Of a stretch of 64,000 nucleotides of DNA, positions 1 through 9,772 are shown piece after piece. Position numbers and translations under genes: made by a program. This stretch comes from Rhodopseudomonas julia. GTDB taxonomy: Bacteria; Pseudomonadota; Alphaproteobacteria; Rhizobiales; Afifellaceae. The stretch covers positions 1,550,001-1,614,000 of the forward strand of contig NZ_JAUSUK010000001.1 in NCBI RefSeq assembly GCF_030813515.1. Reading direction: 5' to 3'. Position 1 is the stretch's first letter, and each line of letters begins with the position of its first letter. The notes below the pieces were generated by a model. That model made no database searches. It worked only from the letters and a program-made list of their open reading frames with translations, and had not been told where the DNA came from.

Positions 1-1662
1 GGCCGCTTCGTGCCGTTCTATTACAATTACGGCGACGGGGTGAGCGAGACCCATGCCACCGATATGGCTCTGCCCTGGTATCAGGTTCCGTTCAAGAGCG
101 GCGAACCCTTCATGACGGATCCGACGATCTACACGATCGACGGCAGCGATATCATGCTGACTTCGGCCGCTTTTCCGCTCGAGTTGGATGGGAAGACGAT
201 CGGTGTCGCCGGCGTCGACATCGAGCTTTCGAGCCTCTCCAAGGAATTCGCCCAGATCCGCCCCTATGATGTCGGCCATGTTCGCCTCGTCTCGCATGGT
301 GGGTTGTGGACGGCGACGGATGATGCGGAAAATCTCGGAAAGCCGGTCAGTGAGACGGCTCCGGAGTTGTTCCCCGCTGTCGAAAAGGCGCTGAGCGCGG
401 GAACCCGCCAGCTCGTGCGCGACGAGGCCGGGGTGCTCAATGTCATCGTGCCGACCGGGATCCAGGATATCGACGGCAATTGGGCGGTCATCGTTTCCGT
501 GCCTGAGGCCGTGATCTTGAGCCCGGCCCACCGGCTTTCGAGCTGGCTGGTGATCGGCGGCCTGGTTTTGCTCGCGCTTCTGGCGGCGGTGCTCGCCGTG
601 CTCACGCATCGTATGATCCGACGCCCGCTGGCGCGCAGCGTCGGCACGATCCGCGCGCTGCAGGAGGGGCACCTCGATACGCCGATCGTCGATACCGATC
701 GCGGCGATGAGATCGGCGACATCAACCGCGCCCTTTCCGATTTCAAGGCGAGCATGATCAAAGCCGAGGAGCTTGCCGCCGCGCAGGCCCGCGAGCGGGA
801 GCTGCGCGAACAGCGGGCGAGCCGCATCGAGGCGCTCAACGGACGGTTCGATCAGGCGATTTCCGGGATTCTCGAAACGGTCGGCGCGTCCGCCACCACG
901 CTCAAGCTGACCGCAGAGAGCATGTCGGCGATCGCCGAGGAGACGAGCAGCCAGGCGACGACCGTCGCCGCCGCCTCCGAACAAGCCTCGACGAATGTGC
1001 AGACCGTTTCGGCTGCGGCCGAGGAATTGTCGTCCTCCGTTCAGGAGATCGCCCGTCAGGTGCAGCAATCGACCGATATGGCGAAGACGGTGAGCGAAAG
1101 CGCCGAGCAGAGCCGCGGCGTGGTGCAGGGTCTTGCCGCCTCGGTGAAGAAGATCGACGAGGTCGTGCATCTGATCGCCGATATCGCCAACCAGACGAAC
1201 CTGCTGGCGCTCAATGCGACGATCGAGGCGGCGAGAGCCGGCGAATCCGGCAAGGGCTTTGCGGTCGTTGCCGCCGAGGTGAAAAGCCTCGCCACGCAGA
1301 CGGCGAAAGCGACCGAGGACATCAGCCGGCAGATCGGCGACGTGCAGATGGGAACGGGCAGCGCCGTGGAGGCGATCGAGAACATCGTGACCGCGATCCG
1401 GGAGGTGAGCCAGGTCACCGTCGCGATCGCCGGATCGGTGGAAGAGCAGAACGTCGCCACCCAGGAGATCGCCCGCAACGTCCATGAGGCGGCGTCCGGC
1501 ACATCGGAAGTGTCGAGCACCATCGTCGGCGTGACGCAGGCGGCCGGCGAGACGGGCTCCGCCTCGGGCCAGGTGCTGTCGGCGGCCGAGGAACTCAACC
1601 AGCACGCAGGCGCGTTGCGCGCCATGGTGCGCGAATTCCTGGAGGATGTGCGCGCCGCCTGA
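1..1662 (+). CDS. Methyl-accepting chemotaxis protein, 5'-truncated by the window edge
   Basis: Transmembrane chemoreceptor that passes ligand binding in the periplasm to CheA/CheW. The frame is open from base 1, so the true start lies upstream; the GTG at 10 is not a credible start. The visible N-terminal part resembles the distal half of a dCache sensor domain. It is followed by one membrane helix (about residues 178-200, counting from base 10), a HAMP domain (about 203-255) and a long coiled-coil signalling domain. The conserved hairpin tip reads [18 protein letters not shown], followed by [15 protein letters not shown]. The C-terminus ends EFLEDVRAA, so no CheR-tethering pentapeptide is seen. 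The ligand cannot be inferred. The nearest downstream gene is unrelated. Confidence 0.93.
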   Translation, partial: GRFVPFYYNYGDGVSETHATDMALPWYQVPFKSGEPFMTDPTIYTIDGSDIMLTSAAFPLELDGKTIGVAGVDIELSSLSKEFAQIRPYDVGHVRLVSHGGLWTATDDAENLGKPVSETAPELFPAVEKALSAGTRQLVRDEAGVLNVIVPTGIQDIDGNWAVIVSVPEAVILSPAHRLSSWLVIGGLVLLALLAAVLAVLTHRMIRRPLARSVGTIRALQEGHLDTPIVDTDRGDEIGDINRALSDFKASMIKAEELAAAQARERELREQRASRIEALNGRFDQAISGILETVGASATTLKLTAESMSAIAEETSSQATTVAAASEQASTNVQTVSAAAEELSSSVQEIARQVQQSTDMAKTVSESAEQSRGVVQGLAASVKKIDEVVHLIADIANQTNLLALNATIEAARAGESGKGFAVVAAEVKSLATQTAKATEDISRQIGDVQMGTGSAVEAIENIVTAIREVSQVTVAIAGSVEEQNVATQEIARNVHEAASGTSEVSSTIVGVTQAAGETGSASGQVLSAAEELNQHAGALRAMVREFLEDVRAA

Positions 1663-1778
1663 GGGGCGGCGCGTCGTGCGCACGAAAAGATCTCCGAAGC
1701 TCTTCCGGTCGGTCGAAATGACCGGCCGGGATTGCTAGATATCGCTCAGTGACGAGGCGATCAGCCAGGGAGACGAGG

Positions 1779-2024
1779 ATGAACGAGGCTTCGAACAAAT
1801 CCTCCGAAGAGGACATTCAGGCCGAAACGGCGGTGACGCCGCGGCGCGAGCTTCCGGAGGCCGCCAAGCGCGCTCTCGCCGAGGCCGAAGAGCGCCGCAG
1901 ACAAGAGGCCGAGGCACGTGCCGCCGCGGAGGCGGCCCGGGCAAAAGAGTTCAATGGGGTCGAAGGCCCCGAGCCGGTGCGCTTCGGCGATTGGGAGCGC
2001 AAAGGCCGCGCGATCGATTTTTGA
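1779..2024 (+). CDS. SDHAF4-like small protein (DUF1674 family)
   Basis: An 81-residue protein whose C-terminus, GPEPVRFGDWERKGRAIDF, is the signature of the DUF1674/SDHAF4 family. In eukaryotes and some bacteria this family helps the flavinylated SdhA subunit assemble into succinate dehydrogenase. The N-terminal two thirds are a charged, Ala/Glu/Arg-rich helix of low complexity. The ATG at 1779 is preceded by a purine-rich AGGGAGACGAGG stretch; an in-frame GTG at 1749 is less likely. It lies about 9 kb from sdhCDA in this window, so any functional link is inferred from the family and not from an operon. Confidence 0.8.
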   Translation: MNEASNKSSEEDIQAETAVTPRRELPEAAKRALAEAEERRRQEAEARAAAEAARAKEFNGVEGPEPVRFGDWERKGRAIDF

Positions 2025-2286
2025 CGGGCTGATCAGGGGGAAGGCGGACCGGCGCGTTTGCCGGCTTCAAGGCCGCGACAGGCGAGCAGGCGTAATGAGG
2101 TTGATAGGGGAGGCATCTCTACGTTGCTCCCCCGGATTTCATTGCCTCATATCGATCAAGAATTTCTGGACTATCCAGATCGACTGTATATCTTAGATGG
2201 TGCCAAGTCGCTCCTGCGATCCGAACTGTCGCCGGATGGTGTGCGTGCCAGTCCCAAGGGATTGGATAGGACGCAGGAGCGCGAAT
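2025..2286. other. Non-coding stretch at the edge of an AT-rich islet
   Basis: No convincing gene is seen. Base composition changes from GC-rich to visibly AT-richer within this stretch and stays so to about 3120. Near 2108-2133 GGGGAG and CTCCCC arms could pair across a 14-base loop. No integrase, flanking direct repeat or tRNA fragment is recognised that would define an insertion boundary. Confidence 0.4.
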
Positions 2287-2904
2287 TCACCTGAACTCCC
2301 ATACGTTCTGCAGCTGACCATTGTCGTGGAGCATGTCGCGCCACCGGCTGGCTTCTTTGCGATCGTGTCGGTAGGACCGCGCGATCGCGCCGGCTGACAT
2401 ATCGGCAAGTTGTATCAAGGGGTCCCGGGTCGAGTCTTTCAGGTCCCATTTTCTGACAGAACCTGTTTCGATGTGTTGTCTCAGGTAAGCCCGCAATTGT
2501 TTCTTGAACAGCCGGTCGCCGGATCCATCGATCACGACTTTGGCGTCTCTCAGGACGCCGCCGTCGTTTTGCATCATCATTCTAACGAAGAACTTGTAAA
2601 AGCTCTCTTTGACAGTCCGAAGGGCCTCAGAGTGTATGAGGTGCTTCTGTACAACCACTGCCCGAACCGAAAATTCTTGCTTAGAAAGACCTTCAAAGAA
2701 TGCGTCTCGTACCGACCCGCTGCACTTGTTGAACTTGAATTCAGGCTGGATCCTCAGCCGACTTCGTAGTGCCGCAATATGAAGGCCCGTCTCTTGCGCG
2801 TCAGAAGAGTTCTGAAACACAACCATTGATGTGACGAATATCGGTGTCGAGCCCCGTTCAAGCTTAAACCCTGGGTCGCCCGATTCGTCTATAAATACAT
2901 ACAT
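2287..2904 (-). CDS. DUF3800 family protein
   Basis: A 205-residue protein of the DUF3800 family, which is thought to have an RNase H-like fold and is often found in accessory or defence-related DNA; its biochemical role is not settled. The sequence shows the family's acidic N-terminal strand YVFIDESGDPG, an internal VVIDGSGD segment, and the C-terminal LIQLADMSAGAIARSY helix with the conserved Asp. The base composition is distinctly lower in GC than its neighbours, consistent with recent transfer. It stands alone: no transposase, restriction gene or toxin partner is adjacent. The start at 2904 (MYVFIDESG) fits the family because the acidic motif sits at the extreme N-terminus. Confidence 0.8.
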   Translation of the reverse strand: MYVFIDESGDPGFKLERGSTPIFVTSMVVFQNSSDAQETGLHIAALRSRLRIQPEFKFNKCSGSVRDAFFEGLSKQEFSVRAVVVQKHLIHSEALRTVKESFYKFFVRMMMQNDGGVLRDAKVVIDGSGDRLFKKQLRAYLRQHIETGSVRKWDLKDSTRDPLIQLADMSAGAIARSYRHDRKEASRWRDMLHDNGQLQNVWEFR

Positions 2905-3120
2905 GCCCGAATTTATAAAATTTTGCCGCTCCTAAGAAGAGGTGACGGCCTGTCGCTTATTCTGAAAAAGGATTGTGACGGCGACAGTCTGCCTTGTCAC
3001 TTCCAATGCTTGAATAACTGCGTCCGTGCACCGAGACCCCTCGAGGCTTTGCCGTGCCTGCAGTGATCCGATCGAAATCGATCGTCTGACCGACCGGCGA
3101 CTGAGCCAGCTGTTTTCACA

Positions 3121-3148
3121 TTGTCAATTAACCGGCATCCGCTATTAT
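3121..3148 (+). promoter_or_regulatory. Candidate sigma-70 promoter for the nuclease gene
   Basis: TTGTCA at 3121-3126 and TATTAT at 3143-3148 are separated by 16 bases, a good match to -35 and -10 hexamers. The predicted transcription start would fall at about 3155, on the ATG of the nuclease gene, implying a leaderless transcript. The -10 element overlaps the left end of a 20-bp palindrome. Confidence 0.45.
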
Positions 3149-3165
3149 AGGAACATGTTCCTATA
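3146..3165. promoter_or_regulatory. 20-bp perfect palindrome centred on a start codon (putative operator)
   Basis: TATAGGAACATGTTCCTATA reads identically on both strands and is centred within the ATG at 3155-3157. It overlaps the last bases of a candidate -10 box and the predicted transcription start, an ideal position for a repressor site. It is not the GTTC-N7-GTTC direct repeat expected of a rhizobial LexA box. The cognate regulator is unknown. Confidence 0.5.
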
Positions 3166-3613
3166 TCGATTCGCTCTCTCTCTTCTCACCTTCGCCGTGC
3201 CGGCTCTGCCGGCTGCGGCGGGTTCTGAGCTGCCGGGGCTCTACCGGGCGGTGGTTGAGCGCGTCGTCGACGGCGATACGCTGGCGGTGCGGGCGACGAT
3301 CTGGCTCGACCAGGAGGTGCGGGTGCTGGTGCGGCTGCGTGGCATCGACGCGCCGGAGCTGCGTGCGCGTTGCCTGGCGGAAAAGTTGCAGGCTCTGGCG
3401 GCGACAGATGCGCTCGCCGCGCTCGTCACCGATCCGGCCGTCACCTTGAGCGAGGTGGAGGGCGACAAATATGGCGGGCGGGTCGTCGCCGATGTGCGCG
3501 ATGCGAAGGGCCGCGATCTCGGCGCCCTGCTGCTGCAGGAGGGGCTGGTGCGGGCCTATGCCGGCGGCCACCGGGACGGATGGTGCGGAAAGCTGTCGCT
3601 CAAGGCGGATTGA
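3155..3613 (+). CDS. Secreted thermonuclease-family (SNase-like) protein
   Basis: A 152-residue staphylococcal-nuclease-fold protein expected to cleave nucleic acids outside the cytoplasm. An N-terminal signal peptide (FALSLLTFAVPALPAAAG) is followed by the SNase core. VVDGDTLAVRA holds the metal-binding Asp, RLRGIDAPELR holds the catalytic Arg and the conserved Asp-Ala-Pro-Glu, and EVEGDKYGGRVVADV corresponds to the Asp-x-Tyr-Gly-Arg segment. GLVRAYAGG is the usual final helix. The ATG at 3155 gives a clean signal peptide; an upstream in-frame start at 3026 would add about 43 unrelated residues. No good ribosome-binding site precedes 3155, consistent with leaderless translation. Confidence 0.82.
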   Translation: MFLYRFALSLLTFAVPALPAAAGSELPGLYRAVVERVVDGDTLAVRATIWLDQEVRVLVRLRGIDAPELRARCLAEKLQALAATDALAALVTDPAVTLSEVEGDKYGGRVVADVRDAKGRDLGALLLQEGLVRAYAGGHRDGWCGKLSLKAD

Positions 3614-3682
3614 AGACGTTTCAGCGCGGGTGTGCGATGGGGCGGCGGCCTGGGCCGGCCGCCCCGATCTCTGGCGTCGGGC

Positions 3683-4375
3683 TCAGACTTCGACGAGCTT
3701 GTCCGGCAATTCGTTCGGGTTTTCCTGGCCCGCCGGAATATGCTCTTCGAGGATTTTTCCGCAGGCGGTGATCGCCTTCACCAGGCCGTCGGCCAGGGCA
3801 CCCTTGCGGCTGTCCTCGATGAGCTCGGCCACGATCTCGTCCCAGACGCTCTGGTCGACATGGGCGTCGATGCCCTGATCAGCGATGATCGCCGCATAGC
3901 GCTCCGCCAGCGACACGAAGATCAGGATGCCGGTGCGGCCTGCGGTTCCGTGGAGATTGTGCGCCATGAATTGCTGCATGGCATGACGCTCGGCGCGCTG
4001 GCGGCGGACGAATTCCGGCACCAGGAGGGGCCGGAGCGACGGCAGCGAGGCGAGGAGCCCGAGCAGGATCAGGAGCACGATCTCGCCGGCTGCCACGACG
4101 CGGGCATCGAGGGCGTCGCCCCAGAGGTCGTGCGATTGCGCGAGCCATTCATTGCCGGGCGCAGGCGCCGTGAGCCAGGCTTCGGCGAGCGGGTAGAGGA
4201 AGGCGACGGCAATGCCCGCAAAGAGCGTGGCAAGCGCCGCCCAGAGAAGCGGAATGAAGCGATAGCTGTCGCTGGTTTCCGCAGCGACGGCGAAAATCTC
4301 GCCGGAGGTGCCGCTTTCGGCCGTCCGGATCGCTTCGGCGATGCGGGCGTGTTCGGTGGGGTCGAGAATGGCCAT
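3683..4375 (-). CDS. TPM-domain membrane protein (third gene of lemA operon)
   Basis: A 230-residue protein of the TPM (TLP18.3/Psb32/MOLO-1) family. The N-terminal ILDPTEHARIAEAIRTAE segment is the usual TPM beginning, interrupted by two hydrophobic stretches at about residues 40-68 and 92-116. The C-terminal half carries the family motif ILIFVSLAERYAAIIADQGI. The gene lies 9 bases downstream of a second TPM gene, and the lemA-TPM-TPM order recurs in Proteobacteria. A role in envelope or membrane-protein maintenance is assumed from family context; no enzymatic activity is established. Confidence 0.8.
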   Translation of the reverse strand: MAILDPTEHARIAEAIRTAESGTSGEIFAVAAETSDSYRFIPLLWAALATLFAGIAVAFLYPLAEAWLTAPAPGNEWLAQSHDLWGDALDARVVAAGEIVLLILLGLLASLPSLRPLLVPEFVRRQRAERHAMQQFMAHNLHGTAGRTGILIFVSLAERYAAIIADQGIDAHVDQSVWDEIVAELIEDSRKGALADGLVKAITACGKILEEHIPAGQENPNELPDKLVEV

Positions 4376-4384
4376 GTCCGTCTC

Positions 4385-5125
4385 CTACCAGCTGCCCGAC
4401 GAGCCGCCGCCGCCGAAGGAGCCGCCGCCACCGGAAAATCCGCCGCCGCCGCCACCGAAGCCGCCGCCGTAATTGTTGAGGCCCCCGACAAAGCCGCCGG
4501 TGCGGCGGCGGCCCTTTCCGCGCGGGCCGAAGAGGCCGGAGAACATGATGATGAAAAACACGGCCAGGAAGATCATCGTGAAGATGGTGGGACCGATGTC
4601 GCCTTCCGGCACGCGTTCCTTGGCGCGCTTGACCCAGGCTTCGCGGTCGCCGCCGAGGACGGCGACGATGTCTTCGACGCCGCGGGTGATGCCGCCTGGA
4701 AAATCGCCCGCCTTGAAGCGGGGGATGATGGAGCCTTCGATGATGAGTTTGGAGATCGCGTCGGTGAGCGTGGGCTCGAGCCCGTAGCCGACCTCGATCC
4801 TCACCTGACGCTCGTTGGGGGCGACGAGGAGAAGGACGCCGTTGTCCTTGTCCTTCTGGCCGATCTGCCAGGCGCGGCCGAGATCGACGCCGTATTCTTC
4901 GATGGAGCGGCCGCCGAGCGAGGGGACAGTCGCGACGACGAGCTGGTCGGAGGTCTTCTTTTCCAGATCGTCGGAGAGGGCGACGAGCTCCGCCTCTTCG
5001 GTGGGCGAGAGGAGATCGGCCGCATCGACGACGCGGCCGGTGAGTTTCGGGAAATCCTGGGCGGCGGCCGGCGCGATGAAGGCCGGCGCGACGAGGATCA
5101 GAACAGCAGCAAAAAGGGCGCGCAA
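4385..5125 (-). CDS. TPM-domain protein with Gly-rich C-terminus (YgcG-like)
   Basis: A 246-residue protein with a signal peptide (ending near PAAAQ), a periplasmic TPM domain at about residues 28-155, one membrane helix (about 178-196) and a tail made almost wholly of Gly, Ser and Phe. The TPM core contains LSPTEEAELVALSDDLEKKT and ALAWQIG-like family positions. The organisation matches YgcG-type proteins. It follows lemA by 18 bases and precedes the other TPM gene by 9 bases, so the three are probably co-transcribed. The family role is uncertain; plant homologues act in photosystem II repair. Confidence 0.83.
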   Translation of the reverse strand: MRALFAAVLILVAPAFIAPAAAQDFPKLTGRVVDAADLLSPTEEAELVALSDDLEKKTSDQLVVATVPSLGGRSIEEYGVDLGRAWQIGQKDKDNGVLLLVAPNERQVRIEVGYGLEPTLTDAISKLIIEGSIIPRFKAGDFPGGITRGVEDIVAVLGGDREAWVKRAKERVPEGDIGPTIFTMIFLAVFFIIMFSGLFGPRGKGRRRTGGFVGGLNNYGGGFGGGGGGFSGGGGSFGGGGSSGSW

Positions 5126-5143
5126 AACGTCTCTCGTCTCAGA

Positions 5144-5839
5144 TCAATTGCCGGTGCCGGTGGCGGGCTGGTCCGCCGGCTGGTTCTCGTTGGCCGGGGC
5201 GGTCTCGTTGGCGGGGGCATTGAAATTCACCCCCGGCGCATTGCTGCCGCCGAAATCGACCTGCGGGGCGTTGGCGTTTTCAGGTGCGGTTTCGAAATTC
5301 GCCATCGGCTCGTAGCCGGAATAAAGCGTCATCGCCCAGAGCCGGCCCGGGAAGGTCTTGAGCTCGGTGTTGTATTTGCGGACCGCCTCGATGTAGTCGC
5401 GACGTGCCACGGCGATGCGGTTTTCCGTGCCTTCGAGCTGCGATTGCAGCGCCAGGAAATTCTGGTTGGATTTGAGATCGGGATAATTCTCGGTGATGGC
5501 GAGAAGCCGGCCGAGGGCGGCGCCGAGCTCGCCTTGCGCTTCCTGGTAGCGGCGCATGGCTTCGGGATCCGTCGGATCGACGTTGAGATTGGTCTGCGTC
5601 GCCTTGGAGCGGGCCTCTACGACGGAGGTCAGGACGTCTTTTTCCTGACGGGCGAAGCCCTTCACGGTCTCCACGAGGTTCGGCACGAGATCGGCACGGC
5701 GCTGATACTGGTTCTCGACCTGGCTCCAGGCGGCCTTCGCCTGTTCTTCGTAGGTCGGAATGGTGTTGACGCCGCAAGAGGCGAGAAAGATGGCCACGAA
5801 GCCGATGAGAGCGACGCGAAGGCCGGTGAGCGGGCGCAT
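5144..5839 (-). CDS. LemA family lipoprotein
   Basis: A 231-residue LemA-family protein. MRPLTGLRVALIGFVAIFLASCG is a lipoprotein signal with the lipobox Leu-Ala-Ser-Cys, so the protein is probably anchored through the Cys. The conserved LemA stretch follows: WSQVENQYQRRADLVPNL and later RLLAITENYPDLKSNQNF. The C-terminus is an Asn/Ala/Pro-rich low-complexity tail. The start at 5839 is supported by a GGAGG box just upstream and by the lipoprotein signal; the frame stays open farther upstream without any similarity. First gene of a lemA-TPM-TPM operon. Confidence 0.9.
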   Translation of the reverse strand: MRPLTGLRVALIGFVAIFLASCGVNTIPTYEEQAKAAWSQVENQYQRRADLVPNLVETVKGFARQEKDVLTSVVEARSKATQTNLNVDPTDPEAMRRYQEAQGELGAALGRLLAITENYPDLKSNQNFLALQSQLEGTENRIAVARRDYIEAVRKYNTELKTFPGRLWAMTLYSGYEPMANFETAPENANAPQVDFGGSNAPGVNFNAPANETAPANENQPADQPATGTGN

Positions 5840-5949
5840 GAAAACCTCCGGTGAATGCGGGCGAAAGGTAGTGCCGCGCGTTTGACGCGCAAGCGACAAT
5901 CGTAGGCGATGTGGCCCGAAAGTGGGAATTTGCCGCGGATCGAACATGC

Positions 5950-6357
5950 CTAACCGCCGGCGTGGCGTCCTGCGAGAAGCCAATAGACGAAGGCTCCGAC
6001 CGTGCCTGCGGCGGAGAAGATCGCGATGTCGGAAAATTCCGAGGCCGGCGGGCCGGCAATGCCGAGGATGGTCGCGGCCGAGCCGACCACCGCGCCGAAG
6101 ACGAGATGCAGGATGAGCGAGCGCCAGCCGAAGCTTTCGGCAAACAGGATCATCAGGAAGGCCGGGATGCCGGCGACGGCGCCGACGACGAAGGCGGCGA
6201 AGAAGGACACGAGCGCCGCCTTGACGGCGTAATCCTGAAGCGCCTCACCTGGATGAAGCTCCGGCGGCACGGAAAAATAGAGAACCGCCGCCGCCGCCCA
6301 GCAGGCGGCGATGAAAGCGATCGGTATGAGGAGGATAATCCGCCAGACCCGGGCCAT
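5950..6357 (-). CDS. Small integral membrane protein, unknown function
   Basis: A 135-residue, very hydrophobic protein with about four predicted membrane helices (residues about 6-28, 47-75, 84-103 and 112-130). I recognise no domain. It starts 11 bases after the end of rlmN on the same strand, so it probably shares that transcript. Nothing else in the sequence hints at function. Confidence 0.7.
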   Translation of the reverse strand: MARVWRIILLIPIAFIAACWAAAAVLYFSVPPELHPGEALQDYAVKAALVSFFAAFVVGAVAGIPAFLMILFAESFGWRSLILHLVFGAVVGSAATILGIAGPPASEFSDIAIFSAAGTVGAFVYWLLAGRHAGG

Positions 6358-6368
6358 GCCGGTGGAGC

Positions 6369-7625
<1,257 letters not shown>

Positions 7626-7665
7626 GGCGGTATCGAAGGTGGGTCTTAGCACAGGCTCATGCAAA

Positions 7666-7694
7666 CGAAAACGGACCGCCCGTAGGACGGTCCG
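7666..7694 (-). terminator. Intrinsic terminator of the ialB gene
   Basis: On the minus strand, CGGACCGTCC and GGGCGGTCCG pair (one G-T wobble) around a TAC loop and are followed by TTTTCGTTT. It lies 26 bases after the ialB stop and ends about 40 bases before the rlmN start, so rlmN probably has its own promoter or depends on read-through. Confidence 0.75.
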
Positions 7695-7719
7695 CTTCGA
7701 AAATCGCGGCCTTTGGCCG

Positions 7720-8217
7720 TTATTTACATTCGGAAGCGACCTTGCTGCTCGCCGCCGTCACTCCTGAAAGGGAGAATTGATAGCTCGTCTCGTTGCCGCG
7801 GCGCGACGTCCCGGTCACCGTCATCTGGCGCCCGCTCTTCATCGCGGCATAGAGCTGCGGCTCCTCGGCTTCGTTCAGAAGCCAGGCGCTGTCGCCCTTG
7901 GTAAACATCGTGAACTTCTTGCCGTCGATGTCGACGGTCACCGTCGACTTGTCCTCAAAGGCGTAGCCGACAACGAAGTTCGCCTCATGGCCGATGTTTT
8001 CCGCCGGGCTTGAACGCACGAAGAAGGCGACTTTGCCGTGATTGAGATTCGCCGGCATCTCCTTCTTCGGAGTGGAGTGAATGAAGCAGACGGTGCCCTT
8101 GTCGCCGGGATAGCTCCAGGCCGTCCAATCGTTGAACTGACCCAGCGAATTCGGCGTCTGAGCAAAGGCTGCGGTCGCGACGATCAAGAATAGGCTCGTC
8201 AGAAATGTCCTTAGCAT
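7720..8217 (-). CDS. Invasion-associated locus B (IalB) family protein
   Basis: A 165-residue secreted protein of the IalB family, first described in Bartonella but common in free-living Hyphomicrobiales. [20 protein letters not shown] is a clear signal peptide. The mature part begins with the family pattern [21 protein letters not shown] and contains paired beta-strands such as [21 protein letters not shown]. The molecular function is unknown. The start at 8217 is chosen because it begins the signal peptide; a longer frame adds 14 residues. Position next to rlmN is a gene order I associate with rhizobia. Confidence 0.85.
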   Translation of the reverse strand: MLRTFLTSLFLIVATAAFAQTPNSLGQFNDWTAWSYPGDKGTVCFIHSTPKKEMPANLNHGKVAFFVRSSPAENIGHEANFVVGYAFEDKSTVTVDIDGKKFTMFTKGDSAWLLNEAEEPQLYAAMKSGRQMTVTGTSRRGNETSYQFSLSGVTAASSKVASECK

Positions 8218-8430
8218 GCCTGTCCCGCAATCGATGGTTTCTACGAAGCCAAGCCGCATCGGCGAGGCGTCGGTCGTGATGGTCGCTCTAGAGATGCGTC
8301 ATCGTGGTTACTAAATCATGAACCGAGCATGGGTCACAGGCGAAGCCTGCCGGCATCCGTTTGATCGGTTCGATGCCGGGCCATGGTTGTTTGGGAAAAA
8401 ACGGCCAGATTTTGACGGAGGAGCGTTTCC
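8218..8430. other. Intergenic region with a small dyad
   Basis: No gene is seen. An inverted repeat CCGGCATC (8350-8357) with GATGCCGG (8372-8379), separated by 14 bases, may form a hairpin. It has no U-tract on either strand, so I do not call it a terminator. Confidence 0.35.
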
Positions 8431-8808
8431 TCAGGCTCCGGCGCCTATTTCTTCCTCGAGAGCCCGGCTTGCGGCGGTGCGATGTTCCTCGCGAATGGAG
8501 GAGGAGACGGCGGCAAGCGCTGCAGCCAGAACCGAGGCGTCATCGAGAAAACCGAGGCCGACGATGAAATCCGGCACGAGGTCGAAGGGGGACACGAAAT
8601 AGGCGAGGGCTGCGACCACCGTCAGCTTGGCGCGCGTCGGCGTGCGCGGATCGAGCATGGCGTAATAGGCGGACACCACTTCGTGCATGAAGGGAATCGT
8701 GCGCAGCGCCTTCCTGACCGTCGGCCAGAACCGGTGCTTGATTTCCGCTTCCTTGTCGGCCGCATCCTCCGGGCCGAGAATCTCAATATCAGGTACCGTA
8801 CGTGGCAT
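8431..8808 (-). CDS. DUF1232 (YkvA-like) membrane-associated protein
   Basis: A 125-residue protein with the DUF1232 core YFVSPFDLVPDFIVGLGFLDD, the diagnostic Pro-Asp-x-x-Pro-Asp hydrophobic hairpin of this family. The preceding segment AKLTVVAALAYF is a hydrophobic helix. Function is unknown; the family is widespread and possibly membrane-linked. The ATG at 8808 has a GGGAG box six bases upstream and is preferred over a TTG at 8835. Divergently oriented to the following dehydrogenase gene. Confidence 0.8.
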   Translation of the reverse strand: MPRTVPDIEILGPEDAADKEAEIKHRFWPTVRKALRTIPFMHEVVSAYYAMLDPRTPTRAKLTVVAALAYFVSPFDLVPDFIVGLGFLDDASVLAAALAAVSSSIREEHRTAASRALEEEIGAGA

Positions 8809-8936
8809 CTGGCGCTCCCATCTGATGGTGTTCAATTGGGGCGCGAGTGGTCCTTTCGCAAGACGCGGGGCTTGGCTAAGAGGGAGCAGAGCGAGGGTCA
8901 GGGGCCCGCCTGGCGGGCTTTCAAGGGGAGGACAGA

Positions 8937-9722
8937 ATGCAGCTCAATTCCGATATCGCAGCGATCGTGACCGGCGGGGCTTCAGGTCTCGGCGAGGCGA
9001 CGGCACGCATGCTCGCCCATCAGGGCGTGCGGGTGACGATCTTCGACATGAACGAAGAGCGCGGACGGGTGACGGCCGGCGACATCGGCGGCACGTTCGT
9101 TCCGGTCGACGTCACCGATGCCGCGAGCGTTGAAGCGGGGGTCGAAAAAGCGCGCGCGGCGCATGGCGTGGAGCGCATCCTGGTCAATTGCGCCGGCATC
9201 GCGCTCGGGCGCAAGACGCTCGGCACCGACCGGAAGACGGGCGAGCTCAAAGCCCATGACATGGCCTCGTTCCGCAAGGTGGTGGAGGTCAACCTCATCG
9301 GCACCTATCAGATGATCGCGCAATCGGTTCCGGAGATGTCGCAGTTGAAGCCGATCACGTCGGACGGCTGCCGCGGCGTCATCGTCGTGACCTCGTCGGT
9401 GGCGGCGACCGACGGACAGATCGGCCAGGCGGCCTATGCCGCCTCCAAGGGGGGCGTCCTCGGCATGACGCTGCCGGTCGCGCGCGACCTCACCGAATAC
9501 GGCATTCGCGTCTGCGCCATTCAGCCGGGCGTGTTCGAGACGCCGATGGTTTCCGGAATGCCGGAAAAAGTGCGCGAGAGCCTCGCCGCCGGCGTGCCGT
9601 TTCCGAAGCGCCTCGGCCAGGCGCACGAATACGCGCATGTCGTGAAGTTCATCTGCGAGAACGATTATATGAACGGCGAATCGATCCGCCTCGACGGGGC
9701 GATCCGTCTCGCGCCGCGGTGA
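8937..9722 (+). CDS. SDR-family 3-hydroxyacyl-CoA dehydrogenase (HSD10-like)
   Basis: A 261-residue short-chain dehydrogenase resembling type II 3-hydroxyacyl-CoA dehydrogenases (17-beta-HSD type 10 group), which oxidise hydroxyacyl-CoA with NAD+. The nucleotide-binding motif is VTGGASGLGEA, Asp at the end of beta-2 (IFDMNEE) indicates NAD preference, NCAG is present, and the catalytic Ser-Tyr-Lys lies in VTSSVAATDGQIGQAAYAASK split over positions typical of the family. The C-terminal NGESIRLDGAIRLAPR is characteristic. An AGGGGAGGAC box precedes the ATG. The substrate assignment rests on family resemblance only. Confidence 0.85.
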   Translation: MQLNSDIAAIVTGGASGLGEATARMLAHQGVRVTIFDMNEERGRVTAGDIGGTFVPVDVTDAASVEAGVEKARAAHGVERILVNCAGIALGRKTLGTDRKTGELKAHDMASFRKVVEVNLIGTYQMIAQSVPEMSQLKPITSDGCRGVIVVTSSVAATDGQIGQAAYAASKGGVLGMTLPVARDLTEYGIRVCAIQPGVFETPMVSGMPEKVRESLAAGVPFPKRLGQAHEYAHVVKFICENDYMNGESIRLDGAIRLAPR

Positions 9723-9740
9723 GGGAGTGAGCGGCGATCT

Positions 9741-9764
9741 CGACAGGCCGGGCTCGGCCTGTCG
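9741..9764. terminator. Strong hairpin between convergent genes
   Basis: CGACAGGCCG and CGGCCTGTCG form a perfect 10-bp stem around a GGCT loop. It lies 18 bases after the dehydrogenase stop and 8 bases after the toxin-gene stop, between convergent transcripts. Neither strand has a U-tract, so it may be a processing or attenuation hairpin and not a classical terminator. Confidence 0.5.
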
Positions 9765-9772
9765 GGAGCTTC

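Noticed and set aside
3146-3165. LexA box interpretation of the nuclease palindrome
   Set aside because: Rhizobial LexA sites are direct GTTC-N7-GTTC repeats; this is an inverted repeat with a two-base centre, so the regulator is left open.
3632-5854. 740-codon open frame on the plus strand
   Set aside because: It runs antisense to the lemA/TPM operon, whose three proteins have clear family motifs. The frame is a by-product of high GC and third-position bias.
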